Assembly (NCBI RefSeq): GCF_005405585.1 | Contig: NZ_BJEQ01000021.1 | Coordinates: 1-64,000 of the forward strand | Origin: Agarivorans sp. Toyoura001 | Lineage (GTDB): Bacteria > Pseudomonadota > Gammaproteobacteria > Enterobacterales > Celerinatantimonadaceae | Length of the DNA stretch: 64,000 bases | Direction: 5' to 3' | Part shown: positions 19,810-28,253 of the stretch, piece by piece | Layout of the letters: each line of letters opens with the position of its first letter | Numbering within the stretch: position 1 is the stretch's first letter | Translations under genes and position numbers: made by a program | Notes under the pieces: model-generated | The model's database searches: none | What the model saw: the letters and a program-made list of their open reading frames with translations, nothing else | Told to the model about the DNA's origin: nothing

Positions 19810-20201
19810 TCCGGCGACTTATCTTTTAGCTTTTTTAAGCCGATGCCTAACTCTTTGCCTTTATGTTTTGCGTATTGTAAGCCAAACCAAAAGGCTGCTA
19901 ATACCAATACTAACTCAACCGCAGCTAACCAGCGCTCACTCTCAGAGACAACCAATAAGGTTGTGCTGTGCAATACGTAGAGCAGCAATACAAAGCAACT
20001 CCAAGCATAGGTGTAAGGCTTACCGGCGAGTATTCCTTTTAGTGGAAATAACAATGGCACCACCCAAAATGCCAGCATTAAGCCAAGGCTAATGTCGACG
20101 GGTGGGGAAAGCCACAAATGCCACATTAACACCCAAGCCAATAAGGCCAGATATGATCCTTTCGCTAAAATCAGCAGTTGTGCAGTGCTAAATTTAGACA
20201 A
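19806..20201 (-). CDS. DUF2069 inner-membrane protein
   Basis: Small polytopic membrane protein, about 131 residues, with four predicted helices (LILAKGSYLALLAWVLMWHL, LGLMLAFWVVPLLFPLKGIL, YAWSCFVLLLYVLHSTTLLV, LAAVELVLVLAAFWFGLQYA) and a basic C-terminus. It resembles DUF2069 proteins found beside yfgD in related genomes. The start is uncertain: no ATG is available, and TTG 20201 (9 bases after AGG, overlapping the yfgD stop) was chosen over TTG 20207 and TTG 20231. The overlap suggests translational coupling to the arsenate-reductase-like gene. Function unknown. Confidence 0.75.
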   Translation of the reverse strand: MSKFSTAQLLILAKGSYLALLAWVLMWHLWLSPPVDISLGLMLAFWVVPLLFPLKGILAGKPYTYAWSCFVLLLYVLHSTTLLVVSESERWLAAVELVLVLAAFWFGLQYAKHKGKELGIGLKKLKDKSPD

Positions 20202-20544
20202 TCTCAAGTACCTGCTCTGGTGGACGACCAATGCGTGCTTGGCCTTGGTTGATTACAATTGGGCGCTCAATAAGCTTAGGGTTTGAATGCATTGCAGCGA
20301 CTAGTTGCGCAGGAGTCAGCGAGGCGTCGGCCAAGTTAAGCTCTTTGTACAAATCGTCTTTTGTGCGCATTAGTTGGCGAGGCTCAAGCTGCAGCATCTT
20401 AAGAATATCGTTGATCTCAACTTCGCTCGGCGGCGTTGTGAGATAAAGCACCACCTCTGGCTCAATACCTTTTTCTTGCAATAGTTGTAGTGTTTGGCGG
20501 CTTTTAGAGCAGCGAGGGTTATGCAATATTTTAATGTTAGACAT
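20194..20544 (-). CDS. yfgD: ArsC/YfgD-family thioredoxin-fold reductase
   Basis: 116-residue member of the arsenate reductase (ArsC) family, with the single active-site Cys in HNPRCSKSRQTLQLL and the conserved PPSEVEINDIL, LMRTK and ERPIVINQGQARIGRPPEQV segments. Position between bepA and hda equals E. coli yfgD. A role in arsenate reduction is possible from the family but not proven for YfgD. It follows bepA's start region by 21 bases (bepA lies downstream of it in reverse order on the same strand as a separate unit). Confidence 0.9.
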   Translation of the reverse strand: MSNIKILHNPRCSKSRQTLQLLQEKGIEPEVVLYLTTPPSEVEINDILKMLQLEPRQLMRTKDDLYKELNLADASLTPAQLVAAMHSNPKLIERPIVINQGQARIGRPPEQVLEIV

Positions 20545-20565
20545 GGTTAATCCTTTGGTAACAAC

Positions 20566-22005
20566 TTAGTTGAGCGCTTCTAGTTCTTGCTCAGCAAGTT
20601 TGAATTGTTCGATTCTCGCCTGAATGCGCGCTTGTTCGAGATTATTTTTAGTCAGGTTATAGGCGCTGTGTAGCTCATCAATGGCACGCCGATAATCTGA
20701 ATGTAATGATAAGTACTCTGCCTGCGCCGTATGACTAGCAGCTAAGTTATTTAGTCTTCGCTGAGTACGGCTTAATTCACCCCATCCAAGAGCGTCGTTA
20801 GGCTTCTCGCGTAAATAGCGGTCAAGGGTTTTTGCGCCATCTTCAAACTTACCGTTTTCGCTGTAAGCATGAGCAAGGTTAAGTACAATGACTTGGTTAT
20901 TAGGGTAACGAGTTTGCGCTACTTTAAGCCGCTTAATGGCAGAATCGTATTGTTTAAGCGCTAGGTCGATATCAGTTTGTGTATCGATAATAAATAAGTT
21001 GTCTGGATGACGCTTGGCGAGATCATCAATAACCGTTTTTGATTCTTGGTATTTTCCCATTCCAAATAATGCCAGGGATTTACCGTAAAGCGCTGCGTCT
21101 TCAATCCGGTATTCTTTTCGCTGAATAACCCGTTGGTAGTACTCAAGGGCGTCAGCAGGCGACAATGTGCCGTGACGAACAATAATTCGTGACTTAGCCA
21201 ATTGAAAAGACAGGGAGGGCGCAACATATCGATTAGGGTATTGATTAGCGCGTGCTCGGGCTTCACTTACTCGTGTTTCTGGAAGAGGGTGAGTAATTAA
21301 CATTTGTGGTGGCTTGCTGGCATAGCGATATTTTTCTGACAGCTTACCGAAAAAGTTTCCCATGCCACTTGGATCGTAACCGGCCTTTGCTAAGGTTCTT
21401 AAGCCGATGCGGTCTGCCTCAAACTCATTTGCACGGGTATAGTTTATTGAGTTTTGTACGCCCGCTGCCATGGTGGCTTGCAGTGCTGCAATACCTGCTA
21501 CGGGGTTAGCTAAGCCTAACAATAATGAGCCGAGCATACCTGCCATTGAAAGGTTTTGTGCCGCCGCTTGGTTTTCAATACTGCGCGCAATATGGCGCTG
21601 AGTAACGTGAGCTATTTCGTGAGCAATAACAGAGGCAAATTCACTTTCGGTTGCAGCGTATAAAAACAAACCAGTATGAATTTTCACGTAGCCGCCAAGA
21701 AAGGCCGCTGCGTTAATTTCGTTATCGGTAACTAAAAAAAAGTTAAATGGTGTACGTACGGCATCAGCTTTAGCAACCAGTTGGTTGCCTAACTCAGTGA
21801 CATATTCGGACAATACTGGGTCGTTGGTCATACGGCTACTGGCGCGAATAATGCGCATATAGGCATTGCCGTAGATAATTTCTTTATCGATGGTGAGCGC
21901 CGATGCCCCAGCAGTACCGATTTCTGGTAATTGATTATTGGCTGACATGAGCGGGGCATAGCAAAATAGTATGCTTGCCATAAGAAATTGGGCGAGACGC
22001 GTCAT
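20566..22005 (-). CDS. bepA: Periplasmic beta-barrel assembly-enhancing protease BepA
   Basis: Zinc metallopeptidase and chaperone that degrades or promotes assembly of LptD and other outer-membrane proteins at the BAM complex. The M48 motif is HEIAHVTQRH with the third ligand in NEFEADRIG. The C-terminal half is built of TPR-like helices. A signal peptide (FLMASILFCYAPLMSA) begins a few residues after the chosen ATG 22005, which has GGA 7 bases before it; longer in-frame starts at 22026 and 22065 are possible. yfgD lies just upstream-adjacent at lower coordinates as in E. coli (yfgC-yfgD). Confidence 0.95.
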   Translation of the reverse strand: MTRLAQFLMASILFCYAPLMSANNQLPEIGTAGASALTIDKEIIYGNAYMRIIRASSRMTNDPVLSEYVTELGNQLVAKADAVRTPFNFFLVTDNEINAAAFLGGYVKIHTGLFLYAATESEFASVIAHEIAHVTQRHIARSIENQAAAQNLSMAGMLGSLLLGLANPVAGIAALQATMAAGVQNSINYTRANEFEADRIGLRTLAKAGYDPSGMGNFFGKLSEKYRYASKPPQMLITHPLPETRVSEARARANQYPNRYVAPSLSFQLAKSRIIVRHGTLSPADALEYYQRVIQRKEYRIEDAALYGKSLALFGMGKYQESKTVIDDLAKRHPDNLFIIDTQTDIDLALKQYDSAIKRLKVAQTRYPNNQVIVLNLAHAYSENGKFEDGAKTLDRYLREKPNDALGWGELSRTQRRLNNLAASHTAQAEYLSLHSDYRRAIDELHSAYNLTKNNLEQARIQARIEQFKLAEQELEALN

Positions 22006-22134
22006 TGATTTCCGATAACTTTCCATATGTATCGCGAGAATACCCCGATTTTGTTTGTTATTCAAAAGCTATAAATTGAGTCCTGAACAATAGCCTGTAA
22101 TAATGGCATGGTTATTTTATGGTAATTATTACAA

Positions 22135-22362
22135 ATGCTTTGCCTCGATTTCCAAGAACACCAGTGTCCCTATCCGTTATTGGAGAGTAAGCTTTGGCTT
22201 AAACGGGCTCAAATTGGTGACCAAATACAATTGTTGTTAGGTGATAGTGGATCGCGTAGTGATATCCCCAAGTATTTTCGTCGACTAGGGCATGCTGTAA
22301 CTATTGAGCAAAATGAACATCGCTTTAGTGTCACCATTACTGTCCAACCCTTAAAGGATTAA
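22135..22362 (+). CDS. TusA/SirA-like sulfur carrier protein
   Basis: 75-residue cytoplasmic protein with the family signature CPYPLLESKLWLKRA near the N-terminus, where the Cys of C-P-x-P carries persulfide in TusA homologues. The rest fits a beta-alpha-beta fold (GDQIQLLLGDSGSRSDIPKYFRRLGH). It is 10 bases upstream of perM and likely co-transcribed. Whether it serves tRNA thiolation or another sulfur pathway cannot be judged. It diverges from bepA. Confidence 0.82.
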   Translation: MLCLDFQEHQCPYPLLESKLWLKRAQIGDQIQLLLGDSGSRSDIPKYFRRLGHAVTIEQNEHRFSVTITVQPLKD

Positions 22363-22372
22363 AGCTGTAACT

Positions 22373-23455
22373 ATGTTTAAAGTCTTATCTAACTGGTACC
22401 ACCGCATGTTCTCTGATCCGGAAGCGGTGGCCATGGCCTTAGTATTAGTCATTGGCTTTGTGCTTTTGTACTTTTTTGGCAACTTGCTCGCACCGTTACT
22501 AATTGCATTGGTTTTGGCTTATTTATTGGATTGGCCTGTAAGTTATTTGGCGAGCCATGGCTTTAGGCGTGGATTGGCGACGGCCTTGGTACTATTGGTG
22601 TTCTTCTTGATTGCTACCTTTACTGTGCTACGAGTGCTACCCACAGTGTGGAGCCAAGGTATGAACCTAGTGGCCGAATACCCAGTTATGCTTAACAGCA
22701 GCCAGCAGTGGTTAGAGTCTTTGCCGCAGCAATATCCAGAGTTTATTGATGGGGCATTGGTAGAAAGTGTTGTCGATAATGTACGAACTCGCTTAATGGG
22801 CATGGGAGAACAGGTTTTACAGTCTTCTTTTTCTTCAATTGTTAACTTAGCAACCGTGTTGGTTTACAGCGTATTAGTGCCATTAATGGTGTTTTTTATG
22901 CTGAGCGATAAAAAAGTACTGTTAAGCAGTGTGACTCGTTTCTTACCTAACGACCGTCGCTTGTTAACCCAAGTGTGGTCAGAGATGAATGGCCAAGTGA
23001 TTAACTATATTCGTGGTAAAGCTATAGAGATCCTCGTCGTGGGCGGTACCAGCTATATTGTATTTGCGGTGATGGATTTACGTTATTCGGCATTACTCGG
23101 TGTGTTAGTGGGGCTGTCAGTTCTGATTCCTTTCATTGGCGCGTTTGCGGTAACGCTACCTGTGGCGATGGTTGGTTTGTTTCAGTGGGGTTTAAGCCCG
23201 CAGTTTGGCTACCTAATTTTGGCTTATGGGATTATCCAAACCATTGACGGTAACGTATTAGTACCGATTCTTTTCTCTGAAGCGGTTAACCTGCATCCTT
23301 TGGCCATTATTGTAGCGGTATTGGTTTTTGGTGGTTTGTGGGGGTTTTGGGGCGTATTTTTTGCCATTCCACTGGCTACATTAGTAAAAGCAGTGATGAA
23401 TGCATGGCCGCATGAAAAAGTTGAAGAAGTTGAGGAAGAGCTTCCTCAACCTTAA
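22373..23455 (+). CDS. perM: AI-2E-family inner-membrane transporter PerM
   Basis: 360-residue membrane protein of the AI-2E transporter (UPF0118) superfamily. Hydrophobic segments near residues 19-40, 40-55, 67-87, 152-180 and a cluster from 217 to 340 give about 8 helices, with the family sequence IGAFAVTLPVAMVGLF and QTIDGNVLVPILFSEAVNLHPLAIIVAVLVFGGLWGFWGVFFAIPLA split over the last helices. perM is next to bepA and bcp in E. coli too. Substrate unknown; other members export autoinducer-2 or act as Na+/H+ antiporters. Convergent with bcp, 10 bases apart. Confidence 0.9.
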   Translation: MFKVLSNWYHRMFSDPEAVAMALVLVIGFVLLYFFGNLLAPLLIALVLAYLLDWPVSYLASHGFRRGLATALVLLVFFLIATFTVLRVLPTVWSQGMNLVAEYPVMLNSSQQWLESLPQQYPEFIDGALVESVVDNVRTRLMGMGEQVLQSSFSSIVNLATVLVYSVLVPLMVFFMLSDKKVLLSSVTRFLPNDRRLLTQVWSEMNGQVINYIRGKAIEILVVGGTSYIVFAVMDLRYSALLGVLVGLSVLIPFIGAFAVTLPVAMVGLFQWGLSPQFGYLILAYGIIQTIDGNVLVPILFSEAVNLHPLAIIVAVLVFGGLWGFWGVFFAIPLATLVKAVMNAWPHEKVEEVEEELPQP

Positions 23456-23465
23456 ATGAATAAGC

Positions 23466-23930
23466 TTACCCAGCTAGATAATCGAGCACTACTTGGTGGT
23501 GCTCTTTAGTCTTGAATTTGTTAAACACGTGCTCAATCTTGCCTTGCTCATCAATTAAAAAGCTAATTCGGTGAATACCGTCATATTCTTTGCCCATAAA
23601 CTTTTTGAGGCCCCAAACGCCAAACTGATCAGCTACCGCATGGTCTTCATCAGAGAGTAAATCGAAGTTGAGTTGATGTTTTTCAATAAACTTAGGTAAG
23701 CGTTTTACTGGATCTGGGCTCACTCCAAATACCACAGTATTGGCATCTTTAAGTTGTTCAATACTGTCTCGTAAACCACAAGCTTGAGTGGTACAGCCTG
23801 GTGTTAAGGCTTTAGGGTAAAAATAGACTAATACTTTTTTACCCGCGTAGTCGCTAAGCTTAATGCGTTTCTCGTCTTGGTTTGCTAGGTCAAATTGCGG
23901 TGCTGCCGCTCCAGCCGTCAATGTGTTCAT
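23466..23930 (-). CDS. bcp: Thiol peroxidase Bcp (peroxiredoxin Q)
   Basis: Reduces hydrogen peroxide and organic peroxides with thioredoxin as donor. The 154 residues carry peroxidatic Cys46 and resolving Cys51 in YPKALTPGCTTQACGLRD, the atypical 2-Cys arrangement of Bcp. It is downstream of gcvR by 24 bases on the same strand, as in E. coli gcvR-bcp. Confidence 0.96.
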   Translation of the reverse strand: MNTLTAGAAAPQFDLANQDEKRIKLSDYAGKKVLVYFYPKALTPGCTTQACGLRDSIEQLKDANTVVFGVSPDPVKRLPKFIEKHQLNFDLLSDEDHAVADQFGVWGLKKFMGKEYDGIHRISFLIDEQGKIEHVFNKFKTKEHHQVVLDYLAG

Positions 23931-23954
23931 CGAAGGTTCCTTGTTTAATGATGC

Positions 23955-24482
23955 TTAGTTTGACAAAAATTGCAGGTCGAATTGTTGGCTGCCTAACTCT
24001 TGGCACAATTGAGCAAATTCTTGTTCAATAATATTTGGTTGATGCTCTTGATTTAGCTTTACTTCAAATTCAGCATGAAGCATTTCCAATCCTTTCTCGG
24101 TAAAAAGATTAGACTTTAAGCCCACCATACTCATATTGTGATCGCTAATAAACTGGGTCACTTTGCTAATCACGCCAGTAGCATCGGGTAAGGTCAGTTG
24201 CAAAACGGCGGCATGAGAATAATCGATCAGTGTATGGCGTGATGTTTTCTTCATTACTGTGAGCAATTGCAGCTCAAGTGCAGTTACTGGCAAGTGAGTT
24301 TCTATTTGCACAATCGCGTTATGCGTACCAGATACCAGCATAATGAGGGTAAACTCGGAGCCAAACAAGGCCATACGACTGTCTACAATATTACAGCCAC
24401 AACCTGAAACCAATTGGGTTAATTGATTCACAATGCCCGGGCGGTTGCTACCAACCGCTGTAACTACAAGGTACTGACTCAT
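23955..24482 (-). CDS. gcvR: Glycine cleavage system transcriptional repressor GcvR
   Basis: 175-residue protein with two ACT domains (QYLVVTAVGSNRPGIVNQL and LQLTLPDATGVISKVTQF). In E. coli GcvR binds GcvA in the absence of glycine and keeps gcvTHP repressed. Adjacent to bcp as in E. coli. In E. coli it diverges from dapA-bamC; here the divergent neighbour is bamC directly, with dapA absent. Confidence 0.93.
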   Translation of the reverse strand: MSQYLVVTAVGSNRPGIVNQLTQLVSGCGCNIVDSRMALFGSEFTLIMLVSGTHNAIVQIETHLPVTALELQLLTVMKKTSRHTLIDYSHAAVLQLTLPDATGVISKVTQFISDHNMSMVGLKSNLFTEKGLEMLHAEFEVKLNQEHQPNIIEQEFAQLCQELGSQQFDLQFLSN

Positions 24483-24716
24483 ATTCTTTTTTGTATGCTT
24501 TGCAAGATTTAGAATCTCAGGATACTTGCTTAAAGAAGGGATTTCTAGCGGATAAGAACTGAGGGAGTATTAAAAGCGGAGTTTGTATCAAGCCCTTACG
24601 GTTTTCGCCTTGTGTTTATGAAAGTGGCTAAGTAGTATAGCGCCCTTACTCTGGATAGTTTTCGCTGGACGAAACCGTTTACCAGTTCATGTTTTAGTTT
24701 GTAAATGTAGTGGGAT

Positions 24717-25904
24717 ATGCAACTAGTTTCTTTTCAAACGATGAAAGTCGTGTTTTTTGGCAGCCTAGTGGCCACCCTTGCCGCGTGCTCAAGTTCCGGC
24801 GAAAAAAATCGCCAAGCCGAACGTAATTTTGATTACCTAGAGGCCACTCAAATAGAGCCTTTAGCTATTCCAGCGGGCGTTAACCCTCCTGAATATAGTT
24901 CTGAGTTTGTAATCCCTGAACCTAAACCTGACAGTGAAGAACTGTTTGGTCGAGAAGTTGATGTACGTGCGCCGGTGCAGGTTATTCCGCTTATTGCTGG
25001 GAGTCGTATTGAAGATACGGATGATGGGCTGATTTTTTGGTTTGATATTTTACAAGCAGAATCAGCCGTTGAAACTCAGTCCACCATGATGCAAACCATT
25101 AGTGACTACATTGCTTACCGTAAATCAACGGTTGTTCAACGAGATGATCAACAAGCTTTTATTGCCTCTGATTGGTTGGTTGACCGCGAAACGGTTGAAG
25201 GTAACTGGTGGCTTTTTTCTAGCGATACGGTAATGGAACAACGTCAAAAGTTTACTTACCAGTTAGATGTTAAACCGCATGGTCGAACTGCTGGTTTACG
25301 CGTTAGCTTTATCGATGGTGAAATTTATCGAGACGGTAACGATGAAGCACTAGAGCTTGATGATTTTGATAAACAGCGTTTGGCTGTGGTTGAACTTAAT
25401 CGTTTAATTGGCTACGTAAATGACCGTCGCGAAGAGTTAGAAGCCCAATTAGCCGAGCAGCGCGAGCAAACTCGTATTGCCGCAATGAGTGAAACTGAAA
25501 AAGAGCAGCTATTCGACGAAACCGTAAGCTTGGTTTTGGTTAACGATAGTGGAGCCTCTTACTTTAAAGCGCGCGCAGACATGGATAAAACCATGAAGCG
25601 TTTGCGTTTAGTATTGCCATTGGCTGGTTTTACCATCACAGACTACATTGCAAACTCAGGTAGCTTATACCTCACTTACGAGCGTCCTCCAGAGCAAATA
25701 TTAGAAACCTATGGTCTAACTACCATGGAGTTTGAAGAGAAAGATTATTTATTCACTGTGGGATCTAACGGTAATGTTACGCAAATTACCTTAGCAGATG
25801 CTGAAGGAGTGGTGCTTAAACCAGGTGAGGTTAAAGCCTTATATCCTTATCTAGCGATTCTAATGAAGATGGGCATTGATACCAGCGATAGCTTGTCACG
25901 CTAA
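24717..25904 (+). CDS. bamC: Outer-membrane protein assembly factor BamC
   Basis: Lipoprotein subunit of the BAM complex that inserts beta-barrel proteins. A lipobox is present (VATLAAC), followed by the unstructured BamD-binding segment (NFDYLEATQIEPLAIPAGV resembles the conserved stretch) and two helix-grip domains (about residues 110-235 and 265-385). The length of 395 is above the roughly 344 of E. coli, due to a longer linker and C-terminus. Translation could start at ATG 24717 or at ATG 24741 (MKVVFFG), neither having a strong ribosome site. A strong terminator follows. Confidence 0.9.
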   Translation: MQLVSFQTMKVVFFGSLVATLAACSSSGEKNRQAERNFDYLEATQIEPLAIPAGVNPPEYSSEFVIPEPKPDSEELFGREVDVRAPVQVIPLIAGSRIEDTDDGLIFWFDILQAESAVETQSTMMQTISDYIAYRKSTVVQRDDQQAFIASDWLVDRETVEGNWWLFSSDTVMEQRQKFTYQLDVKPHGRTAGLRVSFIDGEIYRDGNDEALELDDFDKQRLAVVELNRLIGYVNDRREELEAQLAEQREQTRIAAMSETEKEQLFDETVSLVLVNDSGASYFKARADMDKTMKRLRLVLPLAGFTITDYIANSGSLYLTYERPPEQILETYGLTTMEFEEKDYLFTVGSNGNVTQITLADAEGVVLKPGEVKALYPYLAILMKMGIDTSDSLSR

Positions 25905-25929
25905 TAACACTAGTCGATTAAGCCGAAAC

Positions 25930-25958
25930 AAAAAAGGTCCCACATGGGACCTTTTTTC
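25930..25958 (+). terminator. Terminator of bamC
   Basis: GGTCCCA (25936-25942) and TGGGACC (25945-25951) are flanked by a run of A and followed by TTTTTT. It lies 26 bases after the bamC stop. Confidence 0.92.
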
Positions 25959-26125
25959 TTATACTGAGTATGAGCTTTTTTGTAAATTATTGTTTTTACT
26001 TTACAGCTCTATCGAACAGTAAAATTCTTTTTGTTTCTTAGTGTGGCACTTATTCCTGGTAATTAAGTCGTAGCTGAAGTTAAAGACCAAGCTCTGCGAG
26101 TCATACTGTATATGGAGGTACAATG

Positions 26126-26488
26126 ATGAAAGCAATTTTAGCGGTTAGTATTTTACTCGCGTTAAGTGCGTGTAGTAATAGTCAACATAAGGGAGCTAGC
26201 AATGCCCCTGAAGGTCAGCAACCATTAAGCCAAGAGCAAAGTGGCCTAATTCAAGAGGTTGAGCCCAGTCACTCTAGTGTTGATACTATCGGCGCAAATG
26301 CCGATACCAGTGATGTACATATGTCGAGTATCGAGCCAGAAGTAGAAGCTATGTTTGAGCAGCTTATTGTGCAAGCGGTTGCCGATGGAGATCATCAAAA
26401 GGCATTAAGATTTGTTCAAGATGCAGAGCAAGCTGGCTCTATCAAAGCCAGGAAAATTTACGAGGACGCGGTAAAAGCTCAACCTTAA
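26126..26488 (+). CDS. Small lipoprotein of unknown function
   Basis: 120-residue predicted lipoprotein with lipobox LSAC (ILAVSILLALSACSNS), a polar, low-complexity middle (residues 20-70, rich in Ser, Gln, Glu) and a short helical C-terminus (FEQLIVQAVADGDHQKALRFVQDAEQAG) that may be one TPR/Sel1-like pair. Two ATGs are adjacent; 26126 is preferred because GGAGG (26114-26118) is 7 bases before it. Its own promoter must lie in the 165 bases after the bamC terminator. I do not recognise a family. Confidence 0.75.
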   Translation: MKAILAVSILLALSACSNSQHKGASNAPEGQQPLSQEQSGLIQEVEPSHSSVDTIGANADTSDVHMSSIEPEVEAMFEQLIVQAVADGDHQKALRFVQDAEQAGSIKARKIYEDAVKAQP

Positions 26489-26665
26489 GTTCAACTTTTA
26501 TGTCGGCATCAACGTGACTCTGATTACACCATGTTGATATAGGTTACTTGGTATCTAGAGGTTCTCTAGGTATCTTGCTTTTGATTATTCGATTTAAGCG
26601 CAGCAGCCTGTATCGATAGGAATTAACATCAGAGCAAATCAAGGCGGGCTGTTTAAACAGTCAGT

Positions 26666-26836
26666 TTACTGTTCGTCTTGCTCTTCTCTTAAGTCAGCTT
26701 TACGGTTGTTTTGTTCGATCTTTTTACGTAGCTCTGGAGTGATGTTAAAGCTGCCCATATGCCTCAACATCATGATGTTTCCAGCAATAAAACCGAGCAC
26801 TAATACAATGATCAAAATAACATATGGGGTACTCAT
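26666..26836 (-). CDS. DUF2897-like small membrane protein
   Basis: 56-residue protein, MSTPYVILIIVLVLGFIAG then a short charged tail ending REEQDEQ. One membrane helix (residues 5-24) and a polar cytoplasmic C-terminus match what I recall of DUF2897 proteins that follow dapE-linked genes in Shewanella. It starts 27 bases after the stop of the membrane protein gene on the same strand and is probably the last gene of the dapE operon. The ORF is short, but codon use and hydrophobic pattern look real. Confidence 0.75.
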   Translation of the reverse strand: MSTPYVILIIVLVLGFIAGNIMMLRHMGSFNITPELRKKIEQNNRKADLREEQDEQ

Positions 26837-26862
26837 TTAGGCCGCCTTTGCTAATCGCTCAA

Positions 26863-27564
26863 TCAAGCTACTATTTTGTGTAAGTTTACACTGGATATAA
26901 AGCTAAGCACCGTTACGACTAACAATAATTGTGCGGGTGGTGGTGATTTCTTAAATAAGGGCACTAACCACAATAGGGTTGCAGCCAGTAATAGCGTACT
27001 CATTATTACAAACTGTTTGACCAAAGTGCTATTTTCATCAAGCTGGCCACTGGTGAGTAAGTATATACAAACGCAAATCAGACTTACCATTGTTGCAGCT
27101 AAACCTACAAATGGAAGCAATTTGTCGAAACTGGTGAGTCGATGTTTAGCCTTAACCATTAGCCAGTTGGCCATTGCCACAGCACAAGCAGTAAAGCTAA
27201 ATACCATTAAGGCATGTTGACTTAGTATGTAAGCTGCACTTAATAATAGCGGAGCCCCCATTGCCCACCAATAGGTGAGTGGCAAGCTACGCTTATGTTT
27301 CAGTTTATTGAGCTTAAAACTCAAGACCCAGCCTAAAAATGCACTGATAAATACTAATACCACTAAACCAATAGCTTGCTGGCTTTCATAACCACTTAAG
27401 GCCGCTAAAGTAATAAAGCTCACTAAGGTACTTAATTGGCGCTGGATACGGCCGGTTTGCCCTGGGCAGAGTTCGCCTTTATGCAGTACTAGCATAAGCA
27501 ATAAGAAAGCTAAGGCTGAACAGCTAACCAAGCTAACAAATAAGGTTGAGTACAAACTGGGCAT
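26863..27564 (-). CDS. Polytopic membrane protein of unknown function
   Basis: 233 residues with about seven hydrophobic segments (for example LFVSLVSCSALAFLLLMLVL, ALSGYESQQAIGLVVLVFIS, WWAMGAPLLLSAAYILSQ, LLAATLLWLVPLF, LLLVVTVLSFISSV). No family is recognised. Its ATG overlaps the stop of the M15 peptidase gene (TAATG), so it is translated with that gene. Together with dapE and the peptidase it may serve cell wall metabolism, an inference from operon context only. Confidence 0.8.
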   Translation of the reverse strand: MPSLYSTLFVSLVSCSALAFLLLMLVLHKGELCPGQTGRIQRQLSTLVSFITLAALSGYESQQAIGLVVLVFISAFLGWVLSFKLNKLKHKRSLPLTYWWAMGAPLLLSAAYILSQHALMVFSFTACAVAMANWLMVKAKHRLTSFDKLLPFVGLAATMVSLICVCIYLLTSGQLDENSTLVKQFVIMSTLLLAATLLWLVPLFKKSPPPAQLLLVVTVLSFISSVNLHKIVA

Positions 27565-28253
27565 TAGTTCTCCGGTGAACAGATGTTAGTAACATATTGG
27601 CTAAATATGCTATCGATATGAAGTTTGATGGTGTTAAGGCCAGCAGCGTCAGCCGCTTGTAAGTGACTGAGTGCTGTCTCAGCATTTAAGTCTTTGAGTA
27701 ATGCGGCACTGGTTTGCTGGTGGCTTAAATGCCAAGGCTCAAATTCTACGCCGCCTTGAAATTGCCGATAGGGATAAAAGAAACCGTGTTCTGCAGCATG
27801 CTTTTCTAGCCATAATGCCAAAGGGTATTGGCTACCTCCAAGAGTATACTCTTGAGGAATCAAGCTTAAAGATTGGTTAGGTGCCAGCAAATCAGGGTTG
27901 TAAAAATCGAAATCACAACCCCAGTGGTGACGACTGGTGCCAGGCAAAGCCGACCAGCGTAAAATGGCATGCATTTTTTGCTCGTCGCTTAAACTAGCCA
28001 AGTTTAAGGCTTGGCTATCTTTATCAAGTATCGGGCGTAAACCATTCCACTTGTTATTCCAAATAAGCAATTGCCTATGGAAGTCTCTATAGCCGCTAAA
28101 AATGCATAAGTTGAAGCCATCTTGTTTCGCAGCTTCAATTAAACTTTGCAAGCTATCTAGCACTGCACAATGAATCCAGCCTAAAGTAGGTTCATTCTGC
28201 ATTAAGTCCTTACTTAGTCCGTAAAGACCTAAGTGCTTAGACGCATTGCTCAT
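27564..28253 (-). CDS. M15B D-alanyl-D-alanine carboxypeptidase family protein (VanY-like)
   Basis: Zinc peptidase predicted to trim D-Ala from peptidoglycan peptides, 229 residues. Metal and catalytic motifs are present: FSGYRDFHRQ, SRHHWGCDFDFY (His-x6-Asp type) and EPWHLSHQ (Glu and second His). There is no visible signal peptide, so a cytoplasmic enzyme acting on precursors or recycled peptides is as likely as an exported one. Start ATG overlaps the dapE stop in TAATG, indicating coupled translation with dapE. Confidence 0.85.
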   Translation of the reverse strand: MSNASKHLGLYGLSKDLMQNEPTLGWIHCAVLDSLQSLIEAAKQDGFNLCIFSGYRDFHRQLLIWNNKWNGLRPILDKDSQALNLASLSDEQKMHAILRWSALPGTSRHHWGCDFDFYNPDLLAPNQSLSLIPQEYTLGGSQYPLALWLEKHAAEHGFFYPYRQFQGGVEFEPWHLSHQQTSAALLKDLNAETALSHLQAADAAGLNTIKLHIDSIFSQYVTNICSPEN

